From NCBI GenBank assembly GCA_964609515.1, contig CAZSTZ010000004.1, positions 1-64,000 on the forward strand: a DNA stretch of 64,000 nucleotides. The letters are read 5' to 3'. The notes beneath the pieces were generated by a model. That model searched no databases. It saw nothing but the letters and a program-made list of their open reading frames with translations, and had not been told where the DNA came from. The stretch is from CALKCV01 sp964609515 (GTDB lineage Bacteria; Cyanobacteriota; Cyanobacteriia; Cyanobacteriales; Microcoleaceae). Made by a program: the position numbers and the translations under genes. Shown piece after piece: positions 8,455 to 16,488 of this stretch (positions are counted from its first letter, which is position 1; each line of letters starts with the position of its first letter).

Positions 8455-8494
8455 GTTTGACTTTGCCCCGATCGAACTGTAGGATGCCCTAAAA

Positions 8495-8689
8495 ATGAAC
8501 AATCAATTGCAGAGTATGGCGGTTGCATCCCAGCAACCAACTGTTTCGAGGTGTCGCTTTTGTCAAAACTACAAGCCATTAAAAGGCCACACCGGTTTTT
8601 GCCGCAAGCTCAACGCACCAGTGGTGGGTAAGTGGAAGAGTTGTTGTTTGGCAGCGCCGCCGTTTGCGCCTTCTTGGGAAAATAGGTGA
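8495..8689 (+). CDS. Small Cys-rich cyanobacterial protein (copy 2)
   Basis: This 64-residue near-identical paralogue of the protein at 7531 differs at only a few residues (NNQ for NDR at the start, QQP for KQQ, P for A near the end). All five cysteines are kept. The high identity at both DNA and protein level, and the shared flanks, point to a recent segmental duplication of about 300 bases, with a second DUF1830 gene following each copy's neighbourhood. Function unknown; a metal-binding fold is inferred from the cysteine pattern only. Confidence 0.72.
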   Translation: MNNQLQSMAVASQQPTVSRCRFCQNYKPLKGHTGFCRKLNAPVVGKWKSCCLAAPPFAPSWENR

Positions 8690-8869
8690 TAACTTTTGAG
8701 GACCAAAATTTTTGTTGCTTTAAACAACAACTAATTGAGCCTATAATTCACACAAATTTCTTTTGTTGGTTTCTCCACCAATAAAAAACAAATACAAAAT
8801 TGACCGCAGAATCAAGCTGAATTACTAACCCGCGCTCTTGCGCGATCGCACTAGATGAGGACTAAAAAA

Positions 8870-9133
8870 ATGACGCAACCCCTGGAGCTAAACGCTAAAA
8901 AACAAGAGAATAAAATTCTCTGTTGCTATCAAAATGCTAGTAAGAAAATAAAAATTTTGGGAATTAACAATAATTCTAATTTGCCGTGGAAACGGATAGT
9001 GTTTCCCGGGGAGATACTATTTTTTGAAGGTATTGCCAACGCAGAGTTGGAAATAAAGCAGTCAAATGAGGATGGAAAAGTTATTGCCGAAAAAATTTTG
9101 TGCGATCGCTTAGTCGTACGAGAAACAAGTTAA
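8870..9133 (+). CDS. DUF1830 protein (copy 2)
   Basis: DUF1830 member of about 87 residues, with the core ILCCYQNASKKIKILGI, then RIVFPGEILFFEG and AELEIKQS. I prefer ATG 8870 (MTQPLELN) because GAGGA lies nine bases upstream; an in-frame ATG at 8855 would add five residues and cover that site. It sits after a Cys-rich gene copy, as if the pair DUF1830 plus Cys-rich gene had been duplicated, but the two DUF1830 proteins are far more diverged than the two Cys-rich ones, so they are older paralogues. Function unknown. Confidence 0.82.
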   Translation: MTQPLELNAKKQENKILCCYQNASKKIKILGINNNSNLPWKRIVFPGEILFFEGIANAELEIKQSNEDGKVIAEKILCDRLVVRETS

Positions 9134-9143
9134 GATTTCGTTG

Positions 9144-10799
9144 TTAATGGGACGCAGTTAAGTCCGATCGCTTTCCTAACTGCGCGATCGGCAGTCCCCA
9201 AACTGCGATGTTGCCATTATCGCTGCCAGCGGCAAGAATGCTGGCATCGTTGCTTAAGGTTAAGGAATAAATTGGGTCCGAGCGCTCGGCGAGAGTTGTC
9301 GTTAAAGTTCCCGCGTGCAAATCCCAAATTTTAATAGTTCCATCGACGCTACTGCTGATAATAGTGGTATTGTCGGGAGCGATCGCCACTGCAAAAACGG
9401 GACCGTTATCACCGAAAAGAGTGTGAATTGGTTCTCCGGTATGCAAATCCCAAGTTTTAATAGTTCCATCGGAACTGCCACTAACAATAGTTCCGCCATC
9501 CCGGGAGGTGGCTACAGAATTAACCCAGGCCCGATGTCCGGCGAGGGTTCTGATGAGCTCTCCCGTATGCAAATTCCAGACTTTTATGGTTCGGTCGTGA
9601 CTGCCGCTAACTAGAGTCGCGCCGCCAAAGCTCAAACTCAAAGCACAAATCGAGTAGGAATGACCGACGAGGGTTTTAATTAACTCTCCAGTGTGGAAGT
9701 TCCAGACTTTGATAGAGCGATCGGAACTGCCGCTGACAATAGTGCGACCGTCGCAAGAAATCGCCAAACAGTTAACTCTGTTCTGATGTCCGGCGATGGT
9801 TCTCACCTGTTCTCCGGTTTGTAGGTTCCAAATTCTAACGGTTTTGTCATTACCCGCGCTAACCAAGAACTTACCGTCGGGGGCGATCGCTACTGCGTTA
9901 ACCATGTTGAAACGTTCGCCGTGGCTATTAATTAGCTCTCCTGTTGGCAGGTGCCAAATTTTGATAGTAAAATCGTGGCTGCCGCTAACCAGAGTTTGAT
10001 TGTCGGGAGTAATAGCCAGAGAAGAAACTCTCTCGTAATGTCGTGCTTTTATGTCCGGCAATGGCTGAAAAAGTTGCCAAGGATTGAATTTTTTTAAAGC
10101 TTGTATCGCCTTGGTTTCCCCGCTGGATTTTAATAATAAATAAGCTCTTGCCTTTACCTCGACCGATTCATCTTTTAAGGCTGCAATTAGCAAGTCTAAC
10201 CCCGCGTCTCCATATTTCGCCGCTTCAAAAACTGCCTGCAACCTACCTCGTGCTTCTGGAGATTTGAAGCGCATTTTAACTCCTTCGATACCTCCCAATA
10301 CTGCTGCATTAACTGGGAGTGTTTTGCCTCCCAGAACTGCATCGTATTCTCTTGGTTTTTGAGTCTCGGAAGGGGCTAGGTTTTGAGAGTTTTTTTCCTG
10401 GAAAGATTTAGCTTTAGCAAAAGCAGCTCTAATCGCTGCTGTTAGTTCTCTTTTATCGAATGGCTTCTCCAAATACTCGAAGCTATCAAAAGGTTCTGGT
10501 ATTTTTTTAATAACTTCTTCTGGCCTACCGCTCATTATTACTAAAGGAATTTTGTTGAGTTCGGCATCTGCCTGAATCTCTTGATAGAGCTCCCAACCGC
10601 TTACTATTGGCAATAAGAAATCTAAGATAATCAGACCAATTTCTGGGTCTAAATTATGCAGATAAGCAAGCCCTTGCTCCCCATTTTTAGCTTCTATTAT
10701 TTGGAAGTTTCCCGCAGGTAACATCTCCCGAAACCTCGTCCGAATAACTTTAGAATCATCAATAATTAAGATTTTATTTTTCCTCATAATCTGTTCCAT
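9144..10799 (-). CDS. Response-regulator receiver domain fused to HEAT-like region and WD40 propeller
   Basis: The 551-residue protein has three parts. Residues 1-130 form a CheY-like receiver with D14/D15, the phospho-acceptor D60 (IGLIILDFLLP) and a Lys in the loop EYLEKPFDK. Residues 170-245 resemble the HEAT-like linker of cyanobacterial WD40 proteins (LDLLIAALKDESVEVKARAYLLL). From about 255 to the end are seven WD40 repeats, each of the type LVSGSHDFTIKIWHLPTGELI, enough for one closed propeller. A phosphorylation-controlled scaffold is the natural reading. No kinase is adjacent. It lies downstream of the Hsp70-like gene on the same strand (77-base gap). ATG 10799 or 10787 are both possible starts. 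Confidence 0.88.
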   Translation of the reverse strand: MEQIMRKNKILIIDDSKVIRTRFREMLPAGNFQIIEAKNGEQGLAYLHNLDPEIGLIILDFLLPIVSGWELYQEIQADAELNKIPLVIMSGRPEEVIKKIPEPFDSFEYLEKPFDKRELTAAIRAAFAKAKSFQEKNSQNLAPSETQKPREYDAVLGGKTLPVNAAVLGGIEGVKMRFKSPEARGRLQAVFEAAKYGDAGLDLLIAALKDESVEVKARAYLLLKSSGETKAIQALKKFNPWQLFQPLPDIKARHYERVSSLAITPDNQTLVSGSHDFTIKIWHLPTGELINSHGERFNMVNAVAIAPDGKFLVSAGNDKTVRIWNLQTGEQVRTIAGHQNRVNCLAISCDGRTIVSGSSDRSIKVWNFHTGELIKTLVGHSYSICALSLSFGGATLVSGSHDRTIKVWNLHTGELIRTLAGHRAWVNSVATSRDGGTIVSGSSDGTIKTWDLHTGEPIHTLFGDNGPVFAVAIAPDNTTIISSSVDGTIKIWDLHAGTLTTTLAERSDPIYSLTLSNDASILAAGSDNGNIAVWGLPIAQLGKRSDLTASH

Positions 10800-10876
10800 C
10801 CCTAATATAGTTTGCCTATTTTTTACTCTCCACTCTCAGTTCCATAAATTCCAGATTGGCAAATCACCTGTTCTAC

Positions 10877-12466
10877 TTATTCCAAATTAGCGATCGCCTC
10901 CCGTTCCACCAAAATTTTACCGGTCAAAAGATCCTTAACCGTTGCCAATAAAACCCGCCTTTCGTCCACCTCAAAACTTACCGCCACTCTATCCATACCT
11001 GTTTCTCCCGGTGGTTCTAAATTTGCCACGCAGACTTCTCGATGGTGAGTATTTAAAGAACGATATTCCTGGCGTACATTTAAGGCACTGCTAGTCATCA
11101 TCCCCGCCTCATCAAAAATCACCTCCGCCTGAGACATTTCTGCCATTTCCCCAATATCCAAACGGATTTCTTTTTGTCCCTCAAAAGCTACCTGCAACGT
11201 CATTGCTTTCTCTCTTTTACAAGGATATTTCATCCCCTTTTCAAAGAGCGGTAAAAAGTTATAATCTCGAGCGTGACGTTCCCACAAACGAATCGCATAA
11301 CTGTGGCGCAAATAATCCTCAACCTCTGTAAGATTGCTAACAATTAAAGCTCCATGAGCCACGGCATCAAAAGGCTTATTCATCTTCACTTTTTGTTTGC
11401 CAAAATAGGAAACAATCAAATTTTGTACCGCCGGAATCAAACAAGTTCCCCCCACTAATAAAACTCGTTCGATTTCATTTTTAGTAACGCCCTTACCCAT
11501 AGCCATTAATAATACATCATCGAGGGCATCCCGCAATTGTTGAAGTAATTGTCGGGATTCCAAAATCTCCTCTAATTCTTGCCTGGTTAATTCTAACTCG
11601 CGAGCTATAAAATTTTCGTCATCAAACCAACTTTCTTTAGCTTCTTCTTTGCGACACAAAGCAATTTTTAATTTTTCGCTCAATTCCAGAATATTCTGCC
11701 AACCAATACTGCCGATTTCTTCGCGAGTAGAACCGATTTTATGTAAATAATTTTCCGCTATCCAATTATCGATATCGATGCCGCCGATATAAGCATCGGC
11801 TTTTGCTAAAACTTCTCCTTTTAAAGGAGGGTTTTTGGTGTTATTTGTAGTAGGTATCGCCCCCGTTTTTACCAAACTCAAATCCAGAGTTCCTCCGCCA
11901 AAGTCAACTACTAAAACAATAGCTCCAGGACGTTTTACCGCATAACCCAAAGCAGCAGCAGTTGATTCATCGACGATGGAAACTTGCTCTGCCCCTAGCT
12001 TATTTCCCAAGTCGCGGAACCAGTCTAGATAGCGTTCAAACGCGCCCACTGGGGCGGTAAAAATTACTTGTTTTGGTTCGATATTTTGCTGAGATAATTG
12101 TTGCCAAATTTCTCGAACGAACAGTTCTGAAATTAATTCGGCAGAATAAGTTTTGCCGTCTATTTGACGGGGTGGCGGTTGAAAGTCGGCAGCTAAATCT
12201 CGCTTAAAAGATTGAAATAAACGTTCTGGTTTAGTAAGTCCGAGGCGTTGCGATCGCACCTTTTGCCCTAAGATTAGCTCCTCGCTATTTTTCACGAAAA
12301 CTAAGGTCGGGATTACGGGAATTTCTAAAGAATCTCCGTTTTTTTTCTTAAGTTTAAAAACCCGAGAAATATCGCGAAACCTCAAAGTTTCTGCTTTTTT
12401 AGTATCTGGATTTAGATAGCTTATAACCGTATTGCTAGTGCCAAAGTCAATTGCTATTACTGCCAT
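10877..12466 (-). CDS. Hsp70-like actin-fold ATPase
   Basis: The 529-residue protein is of the divergent, DnaK-related Hsp70 group. Phosphate-1 loop AIDFGTSNTVISYL is at the N-terminus, EQVSIVDESTAAALGYAV and the phosphate-2 loop VLVVDFGGGTLDLSLV follow, and the adenosine motif VLLVGGTCLIPAVQ is near 345. The canonical DnaK substrate-binding domain and lid are replaced by a shorter beta-rich C-terminus from about 400 on, so client binding probably differs from DnaK. A GrpE-like membrane protein is encoded just upstream on the same strand, which suggests a dedicated chaperone pair. The start codon is followed by the typical MAVIAIDFGT, and TAATGGG repeats lie just upstream. Confidence 0.88.
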   Translation of the reverse strand: MAVIAIDFGTSNTVISYLNPDTKKAETLRFRDISRVFKLKKKNGDSLEIPVIPTLVFVKNSEELILGQKVRSQRLGLTKPERLFQSFKRDLAADFQPPPRQIDGKTYSAELISELFVREIWQQLSQQNIEPKQVIFTAPVGAFERYLDWFRDLGNKLGAEQVSIVDESTAAALGYAVKRPGAIVLVVDFGGGTLDLSLVKTGAIPTTNNTKNPPLKGEVLAKADAYIGGIDIDNWIAENYLHKIGSTREEIGSIGWQNILELSEKLKIALCRKEEAKESWFDDENFIARELELTRQELEEILESRQLLQQLRDALDDVLLMAMGKGVTKNEIERVLLVGGTCLIPAVQNLIVSYFGKQKVKMNKPFDAVAHGALIVSNLTEVEDYLRHSYAIRLWERHARDYNFLPLFEKGMKYPCKREKAMTLQVAFEGQKEIRLDIGEMAEMSQAEVIFDEAGMMTSSALNVRQEYRSLNTHHREVCVANLEPPGETGMDRVAVSFEVDERRVLLATVKDLLTGKILVEREAIANLE

Positions 12467-12477
12467 AGTATTTTCGG

Positions 12478-12505
12478 TAATGGGTAATGGGTAATGGGTA
12501 ATGGC
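12478..12505. repeat. TAATGGG heptamer repeat between two genes
   Basis: Three perfect TAATGGG units and one TAATGGC lie between the Hsp70-like gene and the GrpE-like gene. Confidence 0.85.
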
Positions 12506-12543
12506 TAATTGTCTATTATCTATTGTTAATATTTAATTGTTAA

Positions 12544-13299
12544 TTACCTATTACCGCCGGGCAAAGTTTGACTTACTTTAGCGGGACAGAAAATTTTCTC
12601 TCCTTTTCGATATCCCACAAAGCGAACGTAAACCAAATCTCCCTCCCCTATTTCGTCGCTATCTGGCTGATGTAACTGAGGATTAAAAGACACTTGTTCC
12701 CAGGGTTTGCCGATGGCTTCATAACCCCAACTTTCTAATAAATCGTCTAAGGTCGTCAGCAAAGGAATTAAGTTTTTTGCCGGCAAATTTGGTTTGGCTT
12801 CCGTCATCGGGCGAATGCTTGGATAATTAGTCAATAAACTTTGCAACTGCTGAAAAGTTGACTCTCGAACATCGGCGGTAATTTCTGCTTTTTGTTGTTG
12901 GAGATTTTCGCGCAATCTGCCACATTCGCGACGCAATTCTTCCTTTTCTTCTAATAACTGCTTTTGGCGATTTTTCCAACTATAATCTAAGCCTAAATTC
13001 TCGATTAATTCTGCCAAACTCCATTTTAAGGAAGCGGCTAATTTAGTTAAATCGCCAAAAGTTATTTGGTGAAAATTACCTCCTGCTAAATAAGGCAAAC
13101 TTTCCCGACTCAAACCAGATTTTTCCTGCCAATCTTCCCAGCTTGAAAAGTTTAATTCTTTGAGCCGTGGGTAAATAGGAGAATCGGAGTTAAGAGGTAA
13201 ATTACGATCGCCCGATAAAAATACCCGAAGGACAGTTATTAAAATGCTGCCTATGGCAACTGCAGTTACAAAAAAAGCCAAATTTGGATTTTCTAACAT
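12544..13299 (-). CDS. Membrane-anchored GrpE-like protein
   Basis: Starting at ATG 13299 (MLENPNLAFFV), directly after AGGAGG, gives 251 residues; a longer reading from a TTG at 13323 would cover that site. One membrane segment (LAFFVTAVAIGSILITVLRVFL) is followed by a helical region, then a charged coiled coil (about 115-150: KQLLEEKEELRRECGRLRENL). The C-terminal 100 residues resemble the GrpE head: LIPLLTTLDDLLESWGYEAIGKPWEQVSFNPQLHQ, then GDLVYVRFVGY and CPAKVSQTLP. GrpE is the nucleotide-exchange factor of Hsp70, and an Hsp70-like gene follows, so a membrane-tethered exchange factor is inferred. The similarity is partial, so the call is moderate. Confidence 0.6.
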   Translation of the reverse strand: MLENPNLAFFVTAVAIGSILITVLRVFLSGDRNLPLNSDSPIYPRLKELNFSSWEDWQEKSGLSRESLPYLAGGNFHQITFGDLTKLAASLKWSLAELIENLGLDYSWKNRQKQLLEEKEELRRECGRLRENLQQQKAEITADVRESTFQQLQSLLTNYPSIRPMTEAKPNLPAKNLIPLLTTLDDLLESWGYEAIGKPWEQVSFNPQLHQPDSDEIGEGDLVYVRFVGYRKGEKIFCPAKVSQTLPGGNR

Positions 13300-13330
13300 A
13301 GCCCTCCTAATATTAATTAACAATTATTCC

Positions 13331-13540
13331 CTATTCCTTAACAGATTGAGTTTCAGTGTTAGTTAAATATTCTTCACCTTGATAATATTCGGGTAATAAT
13401 TCCCGGGCGTCAACTTTACCCAAAGCAGCTTCAACATCTTGAGTGGTATTTATGCAACTAGAGCCGCTTCCATCTATGACCTTCTCTGAAATTTTACCAT
13501 CTTTGCCAATCCGATATTCAATCTTTTGATATTCTGCCAT
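13331..13540 (-). CDS. DUF2997 protein
   Basis: A 69-residue protein starting MAEYQKIEYRIGKDGKISEKV, with SCINTTQDVEAALGKV. This fits DUF2997, a small family of cyanobacteria and plastid-related genomes usually near ycf35-type genes. AGGAG lies seven bases before ATG 13540; the longer reading upstream starts outside any ribosome site. Its stop is 31 bases before the preferred start of the GrpE-like gene, so the three minus-strand genes (DUF2997, GrpE-like, Hsp70-like) are probably one operon. Molecular function unknown. Confidence 0.78.
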   Translation of the reverse strand: MAEYQKIEYRIGKDGKISEKVIDGSGSSCINTTQDVEAALGKVDARELLPEYYQGEEYLTNTETQSVKE

Positions 13541-13617
13541 AATAATTTCTCCTAATTTACAAGAGCATGTTAACATCTTAACTGTTATAATTGATTCTAG
13601 ACCAAACGTCAATACTT

Positions 13618-15219
13618 ATGAACGAAAATCTCCAACTTGACAGCAAAGAAAAGCTGCATGGCCCATTGATGGCCCAACTCAATTTAATGATTCGGGCCCG
13701 CTATCCCCTGCTGTACGTCGTCACGGCAGAGGAAGAACAGGTAGAAGAAATTATCGAGAAGGTTGCCAATTTGTCAGACCCACCCCGTCGGGTTTTAATA
13801 TGGGAAATAGTTCGGGGTTGGAACGATAATAAATCGGGCAAAGGTTCGGCAATGGCTGCTTTAAATCGGGTGGCTTCAACGGAGAGAAATCAAAATACTA
13901 TTTTCGTGCTAAAAGATTTGCATTTTATCCTCAAATATCCCCTGAACGAAAGATATGCTCCAGTGATACGAGAATTGAAAAATTTAACTCGGGAATTAAA
14001 GCGCGATCGCAATATTTTAATCTTAACAAGTCACGCCTTAGAAGTGCCTCCAGAATTAAGCGAAGAAGTGACGGTAATCGATTTTCCTTTGCCAGGAGTG
14101 GAGGAGATTAATGCCCTAATTGAAAAATTAGTAAAACCGGAAAAGTTAAAAGTAACTGGTTTGGCAAGGGAACAGTTAGTAAAAGCTTGTCAGGGGTTGA
14201 GTCGCTCCAGAATAATGCGGGTATTGGCTTTAGCTTTGGCATCGAAAAAACAAGTAGATGATTCGGATATAGAAAAAGTTTTAGAAGAGAAGAAACAAGC
14301 TATCCGGCAAACGGGTATTTTAGAGTTTTTCCAAACTTCGGAATCTTTGAAAAATGTGGGAGGTTTGCAAAACTTGAAAAGTTGGGTAAAAATGCGACAA
14401 AATGCCTTTACGGAAGAGGCGAGACGCTACGGCATTCCTAATCCGAAAGGGGTGTTATTAGTGGGCATTCAAGGTACCGGTAAATCTCTGTCGGCAAAAA
14501 CTATCGCCCACGAATGGCGACTGCCTTTATTAAGGTTAGATAGCGGGCGGTTGTTTGGGGGTATTGTTGGGGAAAGCGAGAGTCGAGTCAGACAGATGAT
14601 TCAATTAACCGAGGCGATCGCTCCCTGCGTTTTATGGATAGATGAAATCGATAAAGCTTTCGGTAACATTTCTAGCGGCATGGATGGAGACTCGGGCACT
14701 TCCAGGCGAGTATTTGGCAGTTTAATTACTTGGATGCAGGAAAAGACAACTCCGGTATTTATCGTGGCAACTGCTAATAACGTCCGCATTTTGCCGGCGG
14801 AGTTATTAAGAAAGGGAAGGTTTGACGAAATTTTCTTTTTAAATCTGCCTAACGAAATCGAACGCCAGGATATTTTTAAAGTACATTTAAACCGACTGCG
14901 CCCCAGTCGAGTTCGACAATTTGACTTGGGATTATTGGCAAGACAAGCTAAGGATTTTAGCGGGGCAGAAATAGAGCAAGTAATTGTGGATGCGATGCAC
15001 ATCGGTTTCGGCGATCGGCGCGATTTTACCACGGAAGATATTATGAGGGCAATTGAGGAAACGGTGCCTCTGGCGGCGGTTGCCAAGGAACAAATTGAGG
15101 GTTTAAAACATTGGGCGGCGTCGGCGGGGGCTCGGGCTGCTTCTCAGGATACTTTGTTGCTGGAGGAGTTGAAGCGTTATACTCAAAAAGATGGTTTGGG
15201 ACCTTTGGAGGTTGATTGA
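13618..15219 (+). CDS. ycf46: Ycf46-type AAA ATPase
   Basis: The 533-residue protein has an N-terminal degenerate ATPase-like domain (about 1-235, with VVTAEEEQVEEII and FVLKDLHFILK) and a C-terminal classic AAA domain. Walker A is GIQGTGKS, Walker B VLWIDEIDKAF, sensor 1 IVATANN, and the arginine-finger region LLRKGRFDEIFF. This is the architecture of Ycf46, found in cyanobacteria and algal plastids. Literature links cyanobacterial Ycf46 to CO2 acclimation, but that is established knowledge and not visible here. I use ATG 13618 (MNENLQLDSKEK); an ATG-less extension to 13591 would overlap the divergent promoter. A TATAAT at 13586-13591 lies just upstream. Confidence 0.88.
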   Translation: MNENLQLDSKEKLHGPLMAQLNLMIRARYPLLYVVTAEEEQVEEIIEKVANLSDPPRRVLIWEIVRGWNDNKSGKGSAMAALNRVASTERNQNTIFVLKDLHFILKYPLNERYAPVIRELKNLTRELKRDRNILILTSHALEVPPELSEEVTVIDFPLPGVEEINALIEKLVKPEKLKVTGLAREQLVKACQGLSRSRIMRVLALALASKKQVDDSDIEKVLEEKKQAIRQTGILEFFQTSESLKNVGGLQNLKSWVKMRQNAFTEEARRYGIPNPKGVLLVGIQGTGKSLSAKTIAHEWRLPLLRLDSGRLFGGIVGESESRVRQMIQLTEAIAPCVLWIDEIDKAFGNISSGMDGDSGTSRRVFGSLITWMQEKTTPVFIVATANNVRILPAELLRKGRFDEIFFLNLPNEIERQDIFKVHLNRLRPSRVRQFDLGLLARQAKDFSGAEIEQVIVDAMHIGFGDRRDFTTEDIMRAIEETVPLAAVAKEQIEGLKHWAASAGARAASQDTLLLEELKRYTQKDGLGPLEVD

Positions 15220-15245
15220 TAATTAACCGTTCGTAGTAACGACGT

Positions 15246-15267
15246 AGAACAGGCATCCTGCCTGTGG
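15246..15267. repeat. GAACAGGC palindrome
   Basis: GAACAGGCATCCTGCCTGTG, a copy of the palindrome also at 3889, 24994 and 27077. Confidence 0.55.
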
Positions 15268-15280
15268 GGTCGTAAAAATG

Positions 15281-15386
15281 TTCGTAGTAACGACTTTAGT
15301 CGTATAGAGCTGGTGGTAAGTCGCCGTGGTAGAGAACGCAGGGGGATATCTCTAGGGAAAGCGATCGTCCCTTCGAGAACTAGAAA
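15281..15386 (+). repeat. 106-bp dispersed repeat, copy 1, truncating a mazF-like gene
   Basis: It begins TTCGTAGTAACGACTTTAG, runs through GTCGCCGTGGTAGAGAACGC and ATATCTCTAGG, and ends CTTCGAGAACTAGAAA. A second copy starts at 16214, and its 3-prime end only is repeated near 15870-15900. Copy 1 supplies the last codons and stop of the MazF frame. Confidence 0.75.
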
Positions 15387-15594
15387 GTGGATAGAGAGTA
15401 GGATTGTTGCTAGACCAAGAACCGGTGGCGGTAGTTAAAGGCGCGATCGCTACGATCGGGTAGCGCATTTCTCCTGAAGGCACTCCCACTACTACCGCAG
15501 GTCTAGTTCCTTGTTGTTCGCGTCCTGGGGGGTTATGAACGGGTAAGGCTACTAAAACTAGATCGCCGATCGCGATTGTCTCAAGACCGCTCAT
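15352..15594 (-). pseudogene. PemK/MazF-type toxin, C-terminally truncated
   Basis: The frame keeps the MazF/PemK start (GDLVLVALPVHNPPGREQQGTRPAVVV) and the PLTTATG motif, then NPTLYPL, after which family members normally continue for about 35-40 residues. Here the frame runs at once into the dispersed repeat and ends SSSRRDDRFP. The C-terminal part of the endoribonuclease fold is missing, so activity is doubtful. ATG 15594 (MSGLETIAIGD) overlaps the end of the upstream antitoxin-like gene by about 14 bases; a longer reading starts at 15609. The overlap is typical of a toxin-antitoxin pair. Confidence 0.75.
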
Positions 15595-15829
15595 CTTTTC
15601 CTCCCACAACTACTAATCCTACTCCAGAAAGATATTCTACGGGTTTTCCTTGGGGCGGTCCCTCGGGGCCCCTATCGTAAGGATCGGGAGCCCCTGCATC
15701 GCTTTCTGTTTGCTGAATCTCTCGATCTAGCTGTTGCCAAAGCTGGCGTTTTTCTTCTAAGTCCAGAGAGGCGATCGCCTCTACTAAGGATTCAAAGGTT
15801 ATTTGCAATTTAACTGTTGTTTGGCTCAT
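15581..15829 (-). CDS. Putative antitoxin partner of the MazF-like gene
   Basis: This 82-residue acidic/polar protein (MSQTTVKLQITFESLVEAIASLDLEEKRQLWQQLDREIQQ) has a predicted amphipathic N-terminal helix region and an extended Pro/Gly-rich C-terminus (DRGPEGPPQGKPVEYL). The sequence class and its overlap with the following mazF-like frame match small cyanobacterial antitoxins. The folded N-terminus would bind DNA or dimerise and the tail would bind the toxin; this is by analogy only. With its toxin truncated it may be a relic. Confidence 0.6.
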   Translation of the reverse strand: MSQTTVKLQITFESLVEAIASLDLEEKRQLWQQLDREIQQTESDAGAPDPYDRGPEGPPQGKPVEYLSGVGLVVVGGKDERS

Positions 15830-15915
15830 CTGTTTGAGTTCCTCTTAACGATTAAAGGTTATTATATAGGAAAGCGATTGCCCCTTCGAGAACTAGAAAT
15901 CGGAAAAGGCGATCG

Positions 15916-16155
15916 CTACTTTATTATGCTGTAAATACTTTTTACTTGAGTTAGACGAGTGGCAAACTGTAAAGCGGCGAGGATATCCTCTCTTTCTAAA
16001 TCGTCGTAATCTTGGAGAATTTCCTCGATACTCATGCCGCCACTAAGCAATTCTAGTACAAACTCCACCGGATAGCGCAATCCCCGGAGGCAGGGTTTGC
16101 CGTGACAGATGTTTGGGTCGATGGTGATTCGTTCTAATAGTTTTAGTTCGCTCAT
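15916..16155 (-). CDS. DUF433 protein, antitoxin-like, orphan
   Basis: The 79-residue protein has the DUF433 pattern: RITIDPNICHGKPCLRGLRYPVEFVLELLSGGMSIEEILQDYDDL. This is a helix-turn-helix-like domain found as the antitoxin of DUF433/DUF5615 (PIN-like) pairs. The toxin gene should follow on the minus strand, but only about 75 bases separate its stop from the next gene. It is therefore an orphan or the survivor of a lost pair. It is preceded by the GAGAACTAGAAATCGG sequence that acts as the empty-site comparison for MITE-B. Confidence 0.85.
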   Translation of the reverse strand: MSELKLLERITIDPNICHGKPCLRGLRYPVEFVLELLSGGMSIEEILQDYDDLEREDILAALQFATRLTQVKSIYSIIK

Positions 16156-16213
16156 TTTTCTTCGGTTATGGGTTGTTTTTGAGTAGAAAATATCGGTGAT
16201 GCTAGTTCGCTAG

Positions 16214-16454
16214 TTCGTAGTAACGACTTTAGTCGTATAGATATGGTGGTGAGTTGCCGTGGTAGGGAACGCATATCTCTAGGAAAAGCGATCGCCCCTT
16301 CGAGAATTATACTCCAAACGGCAAGGAATTGCGTTTATAGACAAGGGGGACAAGGAAGACAAGGGGGACAAGGGAGAAGGGAAAATTCCCCTGCAAAAGC
16401 TCTGATGGCTTAGAGCAAAAAAACGTCATTTCTGCCCGTGGGCAGTATAGAAAT
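16214..16454 (+). repeat. Dispersed repeat copy 2, interrupted by MITE-B
   Basis: It matches 15281-15386 from TTCGTAGTAACGAC to CCCCTTCGAGAA, then is split by an insertion at 16310-16447, after which TAGAAATCGG continues. Comparison with the unbroken copies at 15380 and 15892 shows that the insertion added a TA duplication. Confidence 0.75.
16310..16447 (+). mobile_element. MITE-B copy 1 (TA target)
   Basis: A 138-bp element flanked by TA on each side. The left end reads TACTCCAAACGGCAAGGAA and the right end, on the opposite strand, TACTGCCCACGGGCAGAAA, an imperfect terminal inverted repeat. The interior has GGGGGACAAGG repeats and no gene. TA duplication is the mark of IS630/Tc1-mariner transposases, so a non-autonomous member of that superfamily is inferred. 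Confidence 0.75.
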
Positions 16455-16488
16455 CGGGAATGGGGCGATCGCTCCCAACTCGCTGTTG

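Noticed and set aside
8210..8482. 90-codon plus-strand frame
   Set aside because: Starts inside a GTTAAGAGTTCCC direct repeat, has a low-complexity Ser/Leu composition and no Shine-Dalgarno or family pattern.
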